Made by a program: the position numbers and the translations under genes | Virus record (IMG/VR): IMGVR_UViG_3300025128_000137 | Span: 1 to 36,784 of that record | Reading direction: 5' to 3' (one strand) | DNA length: 36,784 nt | Source of the DNA: a virus | The notes under the pieces: generated by a model | Databases searched by the model: none | What the model was told of the DNA's origin: nothing | The model's input: the letters and a program-made list of their open reading frames with translations, nothing else | Shown: piece after piece, positions 17,525 to 24,117 of the stretch | Layout of the letters: the number at the start of each line of letters is the position of its first letter | Numbering within the stretch: the first letter of the stretch is position 1

Positions 17525-17695
17525 TTAGAAGTCAACAGGGTAGTCACTGTCAATGCGCTTAATTGCAAGCTGCCCTATCATCGCTTGTTCCTGAGCTGAC
17601 TTTTCTATTGCTTCTTTTTTTATGCGATCTATTTCATCTTGCAAATCCGAAACCCTTTGTTCCAGTTCTTCTACATTATCCTCATGTTTTCTCAT
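17525..17695 (-). CDS. Small coiled-coil protein (56 aa)
   Basis: 56 residues from ATG 17695, which overlaps the end of the DUF3310 gene by 14 bases. Residues 1-40 form a charged coiled coil (E-E-L-E-Q-R-V-S-D-L-Q-D-E-I-D-R-I-K-K-E). A short tail ends D-S-D-Y-P-V-D-F. The overlap and the clean heptads support a real gene. The 125 bases that follow, up to the small terminase gene, hold no well supported gene. Confidence 0.7.
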   Translation of the reverse strand: MRKHEDNVEELEQRVSDLQDEIDRIKKEAIEKSAQEQAMIGQLAIKRIDSDYPVDF

Positions 17696-17942
17696 CGTAG
17701 TAAATGGAGATTGCCATTTCTAAAGAATGTATAGCCTTCTCCAGATCCTCTTGCCCTTTTCCGGTGGGCTGCCGGTGTCGCGTCAAATATTTAAGAGCAT
17801 TGCTTTCACAATACCCAAACCCGTTCGCTTCCGCATAGTGTACAGGTTGCGCCTCTTGTTTCATATAGTGAGACCCGCCAACCTGTTTTTCAAACGCAGC
17901 GCCAAACAGCAAGACGCTGCCGTTTTTATTGTTACCCAGCAT
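17682..17942 (-). CDS. DUF3310 family protein
   Basis: 86 residues. After a variable N-terminus comes the family signature: G-G-S-H-Y-M near 23, Q-P-V-H-Y-A-E-A-N-G-F-G-Y near 34, N-A-L-K-Y-L-T-R-H, and G-Q-E-D-L-E-K-A-I-H-S-L-E. DUF3310 proteins are common in phages of many hosts. Their biochemical role is not established; some are fused to nucleotide-related enzymes. The start overlaps the end of the metallophosphoesterase gene by 11 bases. Confidence 0.85.
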   Translation of the reverse strand: MLGNNKNGSVLLFGAAFEKQVGGSHYMKQEAQPVHYAEANGFGYCESNALKYLTRHRQPTGKGQEDLEKAIHSLEMAISIYYDEKT

Positions 17943-19056
17943 GGCGTTCTCGCTTCCATGTCAGGTAATCAACTGCTGCCTCTACATCATGGAACACGGT
18001 CACAAGCCCGACCTCGGTAGCGTCCGGGTCAATTATGGTCACCACTGACGGCGAGATATGCTGGTCCCTGAACCCGCGTTCTTTAGCAAACCTGTCGTGT
18101 ATTTTATAACTGCCTACCTGTATGCAGTGACTGACAGTGCCCCCAGCTGGGTCTTTGATAAGTCCATATCCAGAGGTGTGTTTGTGGCCATTAATAAGTA
18201 TGTGATCGTGGAACCCCATCTGGCTGGCCTTCATCGCGCCGTGCGCCGGGTTCCATTGCGAAGTTCCCCGGTGATCGTGTCGGGCGTTAATCCTGCATTC
18301 CCGTCCGTTTGGAAACTTCAAGACCAGTCTGGATGAGGCTTCTTCATAAGCAGCATCAGCTTGGCGCAATATCCATTTGAATGGATCACCAGCCCCCGAC
18401 CAACAGTCGTGGTTACCACCGATCAGATACAACCAGTGGCGTAAGTGATGCTGCCTTTCGTTTTCTGCCATCTTTGCCGGGTCGGTGTCAGGGCAAAAGT
18501 GCAGGAAGTATTCAGCCATTCTCCATGCTTGTGCAGCGCTAGTGGCCTGTTCCCCATAGAGCCGGGACAAGCGCCCGATCCAGTTGTTATGAACGTCCCC
18601 AATGTTTGCACCAAACAAGCCATCGGTCTGCCTTACCAGCTGGCAGTGGTACTCGATAGCAGCGAGATCAGTGCCGTCGTCATCAACGTGTGGGTCACCA
18701 AAGTGAAGGATCCCTATGGCGCCCTCTGTCTTTACATGCACATCCCGAAGTTTTAGCGCCAGCTCATGCTCGTTCTTTTTTTTGTATTGTTTTTTGCGCC
18801 ACTGCCAAAGCTGGGTTACCTCTACATCGTCATCAGGTAGCGGCGAGAACTCCAGCGTGGTTTCTGCTGTTTCAGCGTTCTTGCGTATGCGGTTAAGCAT
18901 GGCGTGGCCGTTGACCGTCCGAATGCCCATGAAGTCGCAGACATCGTTAAAGGTGGGATTCTTATCTATCGCGTCAAGTAACTCTTTTTGTCGGTCAGTT
19001 ACAGCGCCTTTGCGGATATCATCAATGTCCTTCCAGTTTGTGCCGTAATCACTAAT
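17932..19056 (-). CDS. Calcineurin-like metallophosphoesterase with N-terminal HTH, probable ATT start
   Basis: The catalytic part has the full metal-binding set: F-G-D-P-H-V-D, a G-D-V-H-N block, G-N-H-D, a lone H-D-H in A-R-H-D-H-R, and N-G-H-K-H-T. The first ATG is at 18930, but the same open frame continues 42 codons upstream and encodes a helix-turn-helix-like segment (T-D-R-Q-K-E-L-L-D-A-I-D, then D-V-C-D-F-M-G-I-R-T-V). The only plausible start there is ATT at 19056, six bases after a perfect AAGGAG. No ATG, GTG, TTG or CTG exists in this extension. Phage enzymes of this class may cut DNA or remove phosphates; the substrate here is unknown. Confidence 0.8.
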   Translation of the reverse strand: MSDYGTNWKDIDDIRKGAVTDRQKELLDAIDKNPTFNDVCDFMGIRTVNGHAMLNRIRKNAETAETTLEFSPLPDDDVEVTQLWQWRKKQYKKKNEHELALKLRDVHVKTEGAIGILHFGDPHVDDDGTDLAAIEYHCQLVRQTDGLFGANIGDVHNNWIGRLSRLYGEQATSAAQAWRMAEYFLHFCPDTDPAKMAENERQHHLRHWLYLIGGNHDCWSGAGDPFKWILRQADAAYEEASSRLVLKFPNGRECRINARHDHRGTSQWNPAHGAMKASQMGFHDHILINGHKHTSGYGLIKDPAGGTVSHCIQVGSYKIHDRFAKERGFRDQHISPSVVTIIDPDATEVGLVTVFHDVEAAVDYLTWKRERHAG

Positions 19057-19070
19057 GGTCGGCTCCTTTG

Positions 19071-20126
19071 CTAGATAGTTTTACAAGCGATATTTGAGTT
19101 TTCGGATGTAAGTCCATGAATATCTACAGCTTGTACCGTAAAGCAATGCTTGCCATTGTCAAGGTTGGTTACCTCAAACTGCCACGCATCGCCATCTACT
19201 GACGCTATTTCTACGTTGTCTTTTTTTAAAATAAAGGTCGCTATTTCGTTTACCCCAAGCGCTGTTCCGTCAACCCGCTCTGTTGGCCCTACCCAGCTAA
19301 GCATTAGTGATCTGTTTATGACCGGGAGAACTTCCAAGGCGTAGATCTCAAGCTCTACCGGGCCGCTTGCCGGGTAATGCGGCCCTTGGTTTTCGTCACA
19401 TATCGTGCAACTCGCTCCAACCACCAACGGCAAGTTGTTCCTGTCTAACTGATATACAACACTGCTGGTGCCTTCAGTTACCCCGTTGATCTGCAAAACC
19501 AAGCCTGCATCGGAAATAATAATAGTCGCTGTATATTGAGTGTCTTCCTTAATGACTGTTGCTGAAGTGAGCTTAACGGATGGGCGCCCTCCGGCAACGT
19601 CTTGGTTGCGGACATGCACTACACCCCCCTCTACCCATACTGTAAGGTGGCCGCCTTCTCTTTGCCCTCGTTCATCCCTGCTTGCCAAGCCCTGCATTGT
19701 TTCCACATCAGCAAGGGTAAAGGTTATATCCCACCGGACGTTGGCTCTCGATAACACAGATATTTCTGACGGGTATATGGTTGGGGACTCTTCCGGCCCG
19801 AAGGAGATCAGGACTGATTCCTCTGGGGGTTGCGCATCGGCAACCGGGGGCAGCGGCGTTATAAGTTCAGCAGATTCTGGCTGCGATGCCTTGACCCGGT
19901 ACGAACCACCAACTACCCGGAAAGTCTCTCCGGTGTCCAGAGCCTCGTTGTAGCAGCGCTGGAATGCCTTGTCCTGCCGGGTGTGACCAGAGATGCGGGC
20001 GCCACTTGCGTCTTGGCACTCCCATTCGTAATCACTTATCCTTGTCGAGCTTACCTCTTGCGACAGCGCTGCTGCGGGTAGACCTGCTAGGCAAATAAAC
20101 CAAATTAGGTTTACTAAATGCCCCAT
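19071..20126 (-). CDS. Secreted or periplasmic beta-sandwich protein
   Basis: 351 residues from ATG 20126, chosen because AGGAG lies seven bases upstream and a clean signal peptide follows: M-G-H-L-V-N, a hydrophobic core (L-I-W-F-I-C-L-A-G-L), then A-A-A-L-S-Q as the likely cleavage zone. The middle (about 120-260) resembles a LamG/concanavalin-like beta-sandwich. The C-terminal 90 residues look like a fibronectin type III domain (S-L-M-L-S-W near its start, C-F-T-V-Q-A-V-D at its end). Cysteines are paired in number. A role at the host envelope, such as receptor masking or surface binding, is inference. Confidence 0.65.
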   Translation of the reverse strand: MGHLVNLIWFICLAGLPAAALSQEVSSTRISDYEWECQDASGARISGHTRQDKAFQRCYNEALDTGETFRVVGGSYRVKASQPESAELITPLPPVADAQPPEESVLISFGPEESPTIYPSEISVLSRANVRWDITFTLADVETMQGLASRDERGQREGGHLTVWVEGGVVHVRNQDVAGGRPSVKLTSATVIKEDTQYTATIIISDAGLVLQINGVTEGTSSVVYQLDRNNLPLVVGASCTICDENQGPHYPASGPVELEIYALEVLPVINRSLMLSWVGPTERVDGTALGVNEIATFILKKDNVEIASVDGDAWQFEVTNLDNGKHCFTVQAVDIHGLTSENSNIACKTI

Positions 20127-20268
20127 GCTCTTTCTCCTGTGGTAATTTGCGTAAGGGTGGGTGGACCGAGCTGGAACTGTAAGCCCCGCTGTTCTGGTAA
20201 GAGCCATTAACAAATTCCCGCTTTAGCCTTTCCCAGTATTTCTCTGCGTTCTTTTCATCCTTTCTCAT
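20032..20268 (-). CDS. Possible small protein overlapping the secreted-protein gene
   Basis: A frame from ATG 20268 (or GTG 20286) fills the gap between two genes and runs 95 bases into the next one. The first half (M-R-K-D-E-K-N-A-E-K-Y-W-E-R-L-K-R-E-F) looks like a normal charged helix. The second half, in the overlap, looks random. No good ribosome-binding site is seen. It may be a short real gene or chance. Confidence 0.35.
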   Translation of the reverse strand: MRKDEKNAEKYWERLKREFVNGSYQNSGAYSSSSVHPPLRKLPQEKEHGAFSKPNLVYLPSRSTRSSAVARGKLDKDK

Positions 20269-20292
20269 GCGACCCCATGTACCCACAATTGG

Positions 20293-20490
20293 TCAATTGT
20301 CTTTAGACTTGTCTCGAAAGACGTCTATCTCTGGCTCAAAAACTATTACCTCTTCGCACTCTTCCTCTGCAATAGACTCAACCAAAGAGGAAATCCACCT
20401 CTCTATAAATAAAAGCCTAGCCTCTATGCTATCTAGTCTCTCGTTCAGATCCATCGGTAACGGGGGAACCATCTTCTTTTCCCATGTCAT
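20293..20490 (-). CDS. Small acidic protein
   Basis: 65 residues from ATG 20490, which forms an ATGA overlap with the stop of the NinB-like gene. It is preferred over the TTG five codons upstream. The sequence is helical and acidic (N-E-R-L-D-S-I-E-A-R-L-L-F-I-E-R-W, then E-E-E-C-E-E-V). No family recognised. Small acidic proteins of this sort in phages often act as inhibitors or DNA mimics, but nothing here proves that. Confidence 0.6.
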   Translation of the reverse strand: MTWEKKMVPPLPMDLNERLDSIEARLLFIERWISSLVESIAEEECEEVIVFEPEIDVFRDKSKDN

Positions 20491-20882
20491 TGGCGCACCG
20501 TGCAACCAATTTCTGCCGCTATCTGGTGACAGCGTTCTATGAGACAGCTTAACTCATCTATAGAATATTCGTGAGTTGGCTTTGCAATAGCCCTCTGTTC
20601 GCCGTTTAAACTAACCGGCTTAACCGGCCCATAGCTAACCTTTATTAATTCCTTTATTTCCCGTTCGGAGTACCCCGTGTACTTGGCGATCTCCCTGAAC
20701 AATGCGTGTAGCTTCCGGTTTTGTGAGCTGGTGCGAGGGGCCCGGAGATTGGCCAAGGTAAGGCGAAATGGTTTGCCGTTAAATATGCCCCGGTCATGCC
20801 ATTGCAGGACCAGCTTGGACATCTCTTCAGCTGAGCGAATGACAGCGTGTATGGGCGACTCTAGGGACAAGGTAAGGGTCAA
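20487..20882 (-). CDS. NinB-like recombination protein
   Basis: About 131 residues if it starts at TTG 20882, overlapping the upstream stop; the upstream part of the frame covers another gene and is unlikely to be translated. Lambda NinB-type features are the basic block R-T-S-S-Q-N-R-K-L-H-A-L-F-R-E-I-A near the centre and a C-terminal Y-S-I-D-E-L-S-C-L-I-E-R-C. NinB-like proteins bind single-stranded DNA and join recombination with the phage annealing system. Here ERF and YqaJ genes are on the other strand. The start codon is uncertain. Confidence 0.6.
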   Translation of the reverse strand: MTLTLSLESPIHAVIRSAEEMSKLVLQWHDRGIFNGKPFRLTLANLRAPRTSSQNRKLHALFREIAKYTGYSEREIKELIKVSYGPVKPVSLNGEQRAIAKPTHEYSIDELSCLIERCHQIAAEIGCTVRQ

Positions 20883-20883
20883 C

Positions 20884-21078
20884 CTAGGGTAACTCGGTGT
20901 TCGTTGGTGGAGGGACGTTCTCAGCCTTCTCCTTGATGTATTCTGCCCCGTGCTTAACACCAGCCAGAAAAGCTAACTGCATGGCGCTCCTCATGTTAGC
21001 GCTTTGCAGGTACTCGCCGGTTTTAAGCCAGTCGCTAAACCCGCTAGTTAGATAGTCGGACGTCTCCTGATTCCCCAT
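20884..21078 (-). CDS. Small protein, first gene of the minus-strand operon
   Basis: 64 residues from ATG 21078 with a strong GGGGAG site six bases upstream. Helical pattern (Y-L-T-S-G-F-S-D-W-L-K-T-G-E-Y-L, then A-M-Q-L-A-F-L-A-G-V-K-H-G-A-E-Y). It lies just behind the minus-strand promoter and is followed by the NinB-like gene. No known family. Confidence 0.65.
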   Translation of the reverse strand: MGNQETSDYLTSGFSDWLKTGEYLQSANMRSAMQLAFLAGVKHGAEYIKEKAENVPPPTNTELP

Positions 21079-21146
21079 ACTTGCTCCCCAAAAAAATACC
21101 CCCCGCCAATTTTCAGAATAACCCCTAGATGTTCTGAGGTGTCTAT

Positions 21147-21180
21147 ATTATACGCCCCACCCCCCCGCGAAAAACGGCCT
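21147..21180 (-). promoter_or_regulatory. Probable promoter for the minus-strand (late) operon
   Basis: On the minus strand a perfect TATAAT occupies 21152-21147, about 70 bases before the first gene. At 17 bases upstream lies only a weak T-rich -35, and the spacer is a run of G (GGGGGGGTGGGG). A weak -35 suggests help from an activator or from a phage factor. The transcript would start near 21140. Confidence 0.5.
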
Positions 21181-21332
21181 TCCTTTCTGTAGATCGTCAT
21201 TTTCTAGGTACTTAGATCCTCAGTAAAATCAATAAGTTACGTTTACTCCGGTTACTATTAAAGACCCTTCACCTAGAGGTACTACCAACTAGGTTACTCG
21301 GTTCACCCTTTTATCTACCCTTTCGGTTCACC

Positions 21333-21373
21333 ATTGGTGACCATGCTTGACAGACGGCCTTGGGTCCTATCAT
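21333..21373 (+). promoter_or_regulatory. Promoter-like element P1 with adjoining palindrome
   Basis: CCATGC-TTGACA (TTGACA at 21347-21352) is followed after 15 bases by TATCAT (21368-21373). Just upstream is an inverted repeat TCACC-att-GGTGA that could be an operator. The spacer is two bases shorter than ideal, but the same spacing recurs in P2. Confidence 0.5.
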
Positions 21374-21530
21374 GGATTTCTCTTTCTAGCTGATATTTAT
21401 ACTGCGAAGCCATGCAGCAAAGTTTGAGTTCGTTGGTTTCAGTTTGCCAGTCAAACCTGATGAAACACTGGCCCGACTATTAAGCCAGAAGATGACCCAA
21501 ACCACAACCAGAGAACATGAACTAGGTTGT

Positions 21531-21563
21531 CCATGCTTGACAAGACGTACTAGGACATATTAC
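21531..21563 (+). promoter_or_regulatory. Promoter-like element P2, second copy of the motif
   Basis: Again CCATGC-TTGACA (TTGACA at 21537-21542), then GACG, and after 15 bases TATTAC (21558-21563). The shared 12-base block with P1 and equal spacer length argue that both are used for the plus-strand early operon. Confidence 0.5.
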
Positions 21564-21634
21564 CTTGGCCCCTCGATCAACGGGGCTTAACCCAACTTCT
21601 GGAGGCATTATAGAACAGCGTACAATATGACAAC

Positions 21635-21660
21635 GTGCTGAAATCTAAGGGGATTAGCAC
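21635..21660 (+). other. Leader RNA hairpin
   Basis: GTGCT pairs with AGCAC, and inside it AATC pairs with GATT, with a two-base bulge and a short G-rich loop. It lies in the long untranslated leader of the ardC gene. A second fold, GTTGG with CCAAC around 21780-21814, lies nearer the start codon. Function unknown. Confidence 0.4.
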
Positions 21661-21833
21661 TGGGGCGATCAGCTGGCCCACATAACCAAACAGCGATGCG
21701 AACGGCGCGCAATAACGTCTGTGCTGAAGCAGCATCCGGGGCGAAGGACAAGCAAGCCGGGAAAGTCGAGAGTTAGTTCTGTTGGGTATCCCTAGGGGTC
21801 CTGAATAGAACCAACATTCAAAAAGGAAATAAC

Positions 21834-22736
21834 ATGGCTAAGAAAAAGAAACAGAAGTTTGACCCAGATGTGGAAGTAACCAACGCCATCATTGAGGCAC
21901 TGAGTGCTGGCACCAACCCGTGGCAACGGCCTTGGGATGGCGGGCAGATCCTGTCCGGCCTGCCGTTCAATCCGACAACCGGCAAGACATACCAAGGCGG
22001 CAATATCATGCTGCTATTCATGGCGGCCCAAGCCAAGGGTTACAGCAGCAACCAATGGCTCGGTTACAGCCAAGGGAAAAAGATTGGCGGCCAAGTTCGC
22101 AAGGGTGAAAAATCAACCCTGATTATTCGCTCCAAGCCGATCTACGAAAAGGATCCAGTCACGAAAAAGGATGACCTGACCAAGATCAAATTCATGCGGA
22201 CATTCGGGGTTCGCGTTTTCAATGCGGACCAGTTCGACGGGCTACCGGATCACATCGCTAACCCGGAGCAGATTGAGCCCATGCCGATCCCGGACGTAGC
22301 AGTCTGGGCAGCTGAGGTACTAGGGGCCAACATTAAGCACGGCGGCAACAGTGCTTGTTACATCCCGTCGCAGGATGAGATCCATATGCCGGAATATGCC
22401 ATCTTCAAAACGCCAGAAGGGTACAACGGGACCTTGTTCCATGAAGTGATTCACTGGACAGGAGCCAAGGCAAGACTGGACCGACTGAAGGCTGGCGCAT
22501 TCGGGTCGGAGAATTACGCCAGAGAGGAATTGGTAGCCGAGATAGGCGCCGCCATGCTTTGCGCGGCACTGGGCCATCCCTACGTCGTTGAGCATCACGC
22601 CAGCTACGTTAAAAGCTGGCTGCGAGCCATCAAGGATGACCCCAAAGCGGTGCGGAAGGCCGCTCAGGACGCCGCTAAAGCGATGCAATACGTTTTGGAC
22701 CTAGCTGCTAGGGGTGAGGACAAACTCGCCGCCTAG
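21834..22736 (+). CDS. ardC: ArdC-like antirestriction protein
   Basis: 300 residues. The N-terminal half is the ArdC single-stranded-DNA-binding domain, with N-P-W-Q-R-P-W near 25, P-F-N-P-T-T-G-K-T-Y near 44, G-G-N-I-M-L-L, and W-L-G-Y near 71. The C-terminal half is the zincin metallopeptidase-like domain with H-E-V-I-H at 203-207 and a downstream E-E-L-V-A-E with Glu 236 as likely third ligand. ArdC proteins protect incoming DNA from host restriction. The gene is first in the early operon, with an AAGGA site before the start, which suits action right after DNA entry. Confidence 0.92.
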   Translation: MAKKKKQKFDPDVEVTNAIIEALSAGTNPWQRPWDGGQILSGLPFNPTTGKTYQGGNIMLLFMAAQAKGYSSNQWLGYSQGKKIGGQVRKGEKSTLIIRSKPIYEKDPVTKKDDLTKIKFMRTFGVRVFNADQFDGLPDHIANPEQIEPMPIPDVAVWAAEVLGANIKHGGNSACYIPSQDEIHMPEYAIFKTPEGYNGTLFHEVIHWTGAKARLDRLKAGAFGSENYAREELVAEIGAAMLCAALGHPYVVEHHASYVKSWLRAIKDDPKAVRKAAQDAAKAMQYVLDLAARGEDKLAA

Positions 22737-22756
22737 GGCTTCTGAGGCGATTACAG

Positions 22757-22785
22757 GGCCCCACGGATGGGGCCTTGCCTTTTAA
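22757..22785 (+). terminator. Weak terminator or attenuator after ardC
   Basis: GGCCCC (22757-22762) pairs with GGGGCC (22769-22774) around a six-base loop, followed by ttgcctttt. The T run is broken, so termination may be partial. It directly precedes the first hammerhead ribozyme. Confidence 0.5.
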
Positions 22786-22786
22786 A

Positions 22787-22835
22787 CTTGCCTGATGATC
22801 CGCTGGGGAGCGGTGAAAGCCGGAGGGCTAGCAAG
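22787..22835 (+). ncRNA. Hammerhead ribozyme 1 (type I)
   Basis: Stem I is CTTGC (22787-22791) with GCAAG (22831-22835). The core CTGATGA is at 22792-22798. Stem II is CCGCT with AGCGG around a GGGG loop, flanked by a U-U mismatch. GAAA is at 22815-22818, with its last A pairing with T 22829. Stem III is GCC with GGC around GGAG. The cleavage site is after A 22830 (CTA fits the N-U-H rule). All invariant core bases are present. Stem I is the open helix, which makes it type I. Cleavage would leave a 34-base leader before the next ATG. Confidence 0.87.
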
Positions 22836-22864
22836 ACCCAATTAAAAATTAACAAGGAAAAACT

Positions 22865-23101
22865 ATGCAAGTAAACGTTATTAAACATGAATCTTACGGG
22901 GACGCGCCCGCCGGTGCGGGCCAAATTCACCTCACCGGAGGTTTTACTTTTGGCTACATCTACTCTGAAAACGGAGAAGTGGAGGGATATTGCACGAAGC
23001 CAAACGGCCAGTTTATCAGTGAGCTGCACGGCTGGTATCGCACCACCGATCCAGAAGTGGCAGTACAAACCGCTGTCGATTGGCTCGCCAACAACATCTA
23101 A
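22865..23101 (+). CDS. Small early protein, unknown
   Basis: 78 residues with an AAGGA site. Beta-rich start (Q-V-N-V-I-K-H-E-S-Y, then G-G-F-T-F-G-Y-I-Y-S-E-N-G) and a helical end (V-A-V-Q-T-A-V-D-W-L-A-N-N-I). It is the first gene after hammerhead 1 and lies 34 bases upstream of the next gene. No family recognised. Confidence 0.7.
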   Translation: MQVNVIKHESYGDAPAGAGQIHLTGGFTFGYIYSENGEVEGYCTKPNGQFISELHGWYRTTDPEVAVQTAVDWLANNI

Positions 23102-23135
23102 GAAGAATGGCTTACATCATAAAAGGAAATACAAC

Positions 23136-23570
23136 ATGGGAAATAGAGCAGTAATAGCACAGAGAGTTGACGGAGTGCCACGCGAGTACAGCCCCGCGAT
23201 CTATCTACATTGGAACGGGGGCCGCGATAGCGTCGAAGCCTTTCTGAATGCCGCTAAGCATTTAGGCTTGAGGGGCGGCGATTACGGGATGGCAAGATTA
23301 ACCCAAATTATCGGGAACTTTTTCGGTGGTGGCATGAGCCTCGGGACTGGGACTTTATCTGGTCTCGATGCGGACAACTACGACAACGGCCTCTACTGGA
23401 TTGACGACCAATTCGAGATAGTTGACAGGGAGTTCGTCCGAAATCCTGAGCAGACTGGTTACGAACTGGTAGAGACCACAGAATATGTCTTATATCAGAA
23501 CAGACATGCTTTCAATGTTGAGCCTGAGATTATCGAAAGAGCCGAGAGGAGAGAGCTTGAAGCTGCCTGA
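23136..23570 (+). CDS. Early protein of unknown function (144 aa)
   Basis: The start is ATG 23136 with an AAAGGA site; the same frame is open further upstream but overlaps the previous gene. The product begins M-G-N-R-A-V-I-A-Q and contains Y-L-H-W-N-G-G-R-D-S-V-E-A-F-L-N-A-A, G-D-Y-G-M-A-R-L, and D-N-G-L-Y-W-I-D. The pattern is seen in small phage and plasmid proteins of unknown role. Its stop codon TGA at 23568-23570 is part of the catalytic core of hammerhead 2, so translation and ribozyme folding should compete. Confidence 0.8.
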   Translation: MGNRAVIAQRVDGVPREYSPAIYLHWNGGRDSVEAFLNAAKHLGLRGGDYGMARLTQIIGNFFGGGMSLGTGTLSGLDADNYDNGLYWIDDQFEIVDREFVRNPEQTGYELVETTEYVLYQNRHAFNVEPEIIERAERRELEAA

Positions 23571-23619
23571 TGATGGACGCGGGGGCGCGTCCGAAACCGG
23601 CAAGGATGCCGGTCGCAGT
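23562..23619 (+). ncRNA. Hammerhead ribozyme 2 (type I)
   Basis: Stem I is GCTGC (23562-23566) with GCAGT (23615-23619), including one G-U pair. The core CTGATGA is at 23567-23573. One extra T (23574) precedes stem II, GGACGC with GCGTCC around a G-rich loop. GAAA is at 23593-23596. Stem III is CCGGC with GCCGG around AAGGAT. T 23613 pairs with the last A of GAAA, and cleavage follows C 23614. Every core base is intact. The cut leaves a 35-base leader for the next gene, almost the same as for ribozyme 1. Confidence 0.87.
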
Positions 23620-23649
23620 ACCCAGTAAAAACCATAGGAGAAAAGTGAC

Positions 23650-23847
23650 ATGAGCAACTGGACACTAGAGAAAGACGACGAAGACCACTTCGTTCTTGCG
23701 AACAACAAGCCCCTCTCGTGCGGCTTCGTACATCGCCAGATTCAAGGGTTCATCGACGCAGACGTGAAGTATCAGTCCCGCAACCCTGCGCCGTACAAGT
23801 GCGGCAAATGCGGGGAGCTATTCTATCACCCGGAGGAAGTGGCATGA
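23650..23847 (+). CDS. Small zinc-ribbon-like protein
   Basis: 65 residues with a TAGGAGAAAA site. The C-terminus has Y-K-C-G-K-C-G-E-L-F-Y-H, a C-x-x-C half-site with a following His that could bind zinc. The N-terminus is charged and includes C-G-F-V-H. It ends in an ATGA overlap with the next gene. A nucleic-acid or regulatory role is possible. Confidence 0.7.
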   Translation: MSNWTLEKDDEDHFVLANNKPLSCGFVHRQIQGFIDADVKYQSRNPAPYKCGKCGELFYHPEEVA

Positions 23848-24116
23848 AATTACCTAAAGAACGTGACTTTGTTGTGTACAACGAAATCGTGCGCAGAAAC
23901 ATGACGATCAGGGGCGTTGCTCTTGCGTCCGCCGTTAGCCCTTCCACGATCCGACGCGCTGTGGATAGGGTCGCGGATTTTAATCGCCAGAGATTTGACA
24001 TCGAACTATCCGGCGCCGAGCTTCAAGACGTTTTGACATGTCTGCGCGGCAATGTCTGGTCACGCACTTCAGCTAATTTGGCTGACAGACTTGAAGAAAT
24101 AATTGGGGGACAATGA
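23844..24116 (+). CDS. Small helix-turn-helix protein
   Basis: 90 residues from ATG 23844, overlapping the previous stop as ATGA. Residues of about 15-45 form a helix-turn-helix (N-M-T-I-R-G-V-A-L-A-S-A-V-S-P-S-T-I-R-R-A). The rest is helical (L-S-G-A-E-L-Q-D-V-L-T-C-L, then L-A-D-R-L-E-E-I-I). Likely a DNA-binding regulator; the target is unknown, although the divergent control region is an obvious candidate. Confidence 0.7.
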   Translation: MKLPKERDFVVYNEIVRRNMTIRGVALASAVSPSTIRRAVDRVADFNRQRFDIELSGAELQDVLTCLRGNVWSRTSANLADRLEEIIGGQ

Positions 24117-24117
24117 C

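Larger units (their letters stand above)
21079..21833. other. Divergent control region, no supported gene
   Basis: This 755-base stretch separates the minus and plus operons. It holds the minus-strand promoter, two similar plus-strand promoter-like elements, inverted repeats and several ctaggt/ctagag-type near repeats between 21204 and 21300 (for example GGTTCACC at 21300 and 21325). From about 21570 to 21833 it would be a leader RNA with hairpins. The only ORFs are very short and lack ribosome-binding sites. A replication origin could also lie here, but no clear iteron set is visible. Confidence 0.7.

Noticed and set aside
17293-17568. 91-codon minus-strand ORF overlapping the small terminase
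   Set aside because: It overlaps two better supported genes, has no good ribosome-binding site, and most of it is out of frame with the terminase gene. The part at 17400-17525 could still hold something short.
21442-21492. A fifth hammerhead: hairpin GTTTG-ccagt-CAAAC directly before CTGATGA, then a CTGGC/GCCAG hairpin
   Set aside because: The GAAA segment is missing on both sides (only GAAG is near) and the base at the A-U partner position is C, so the core is incomplete. It may be a decayed copy at most.
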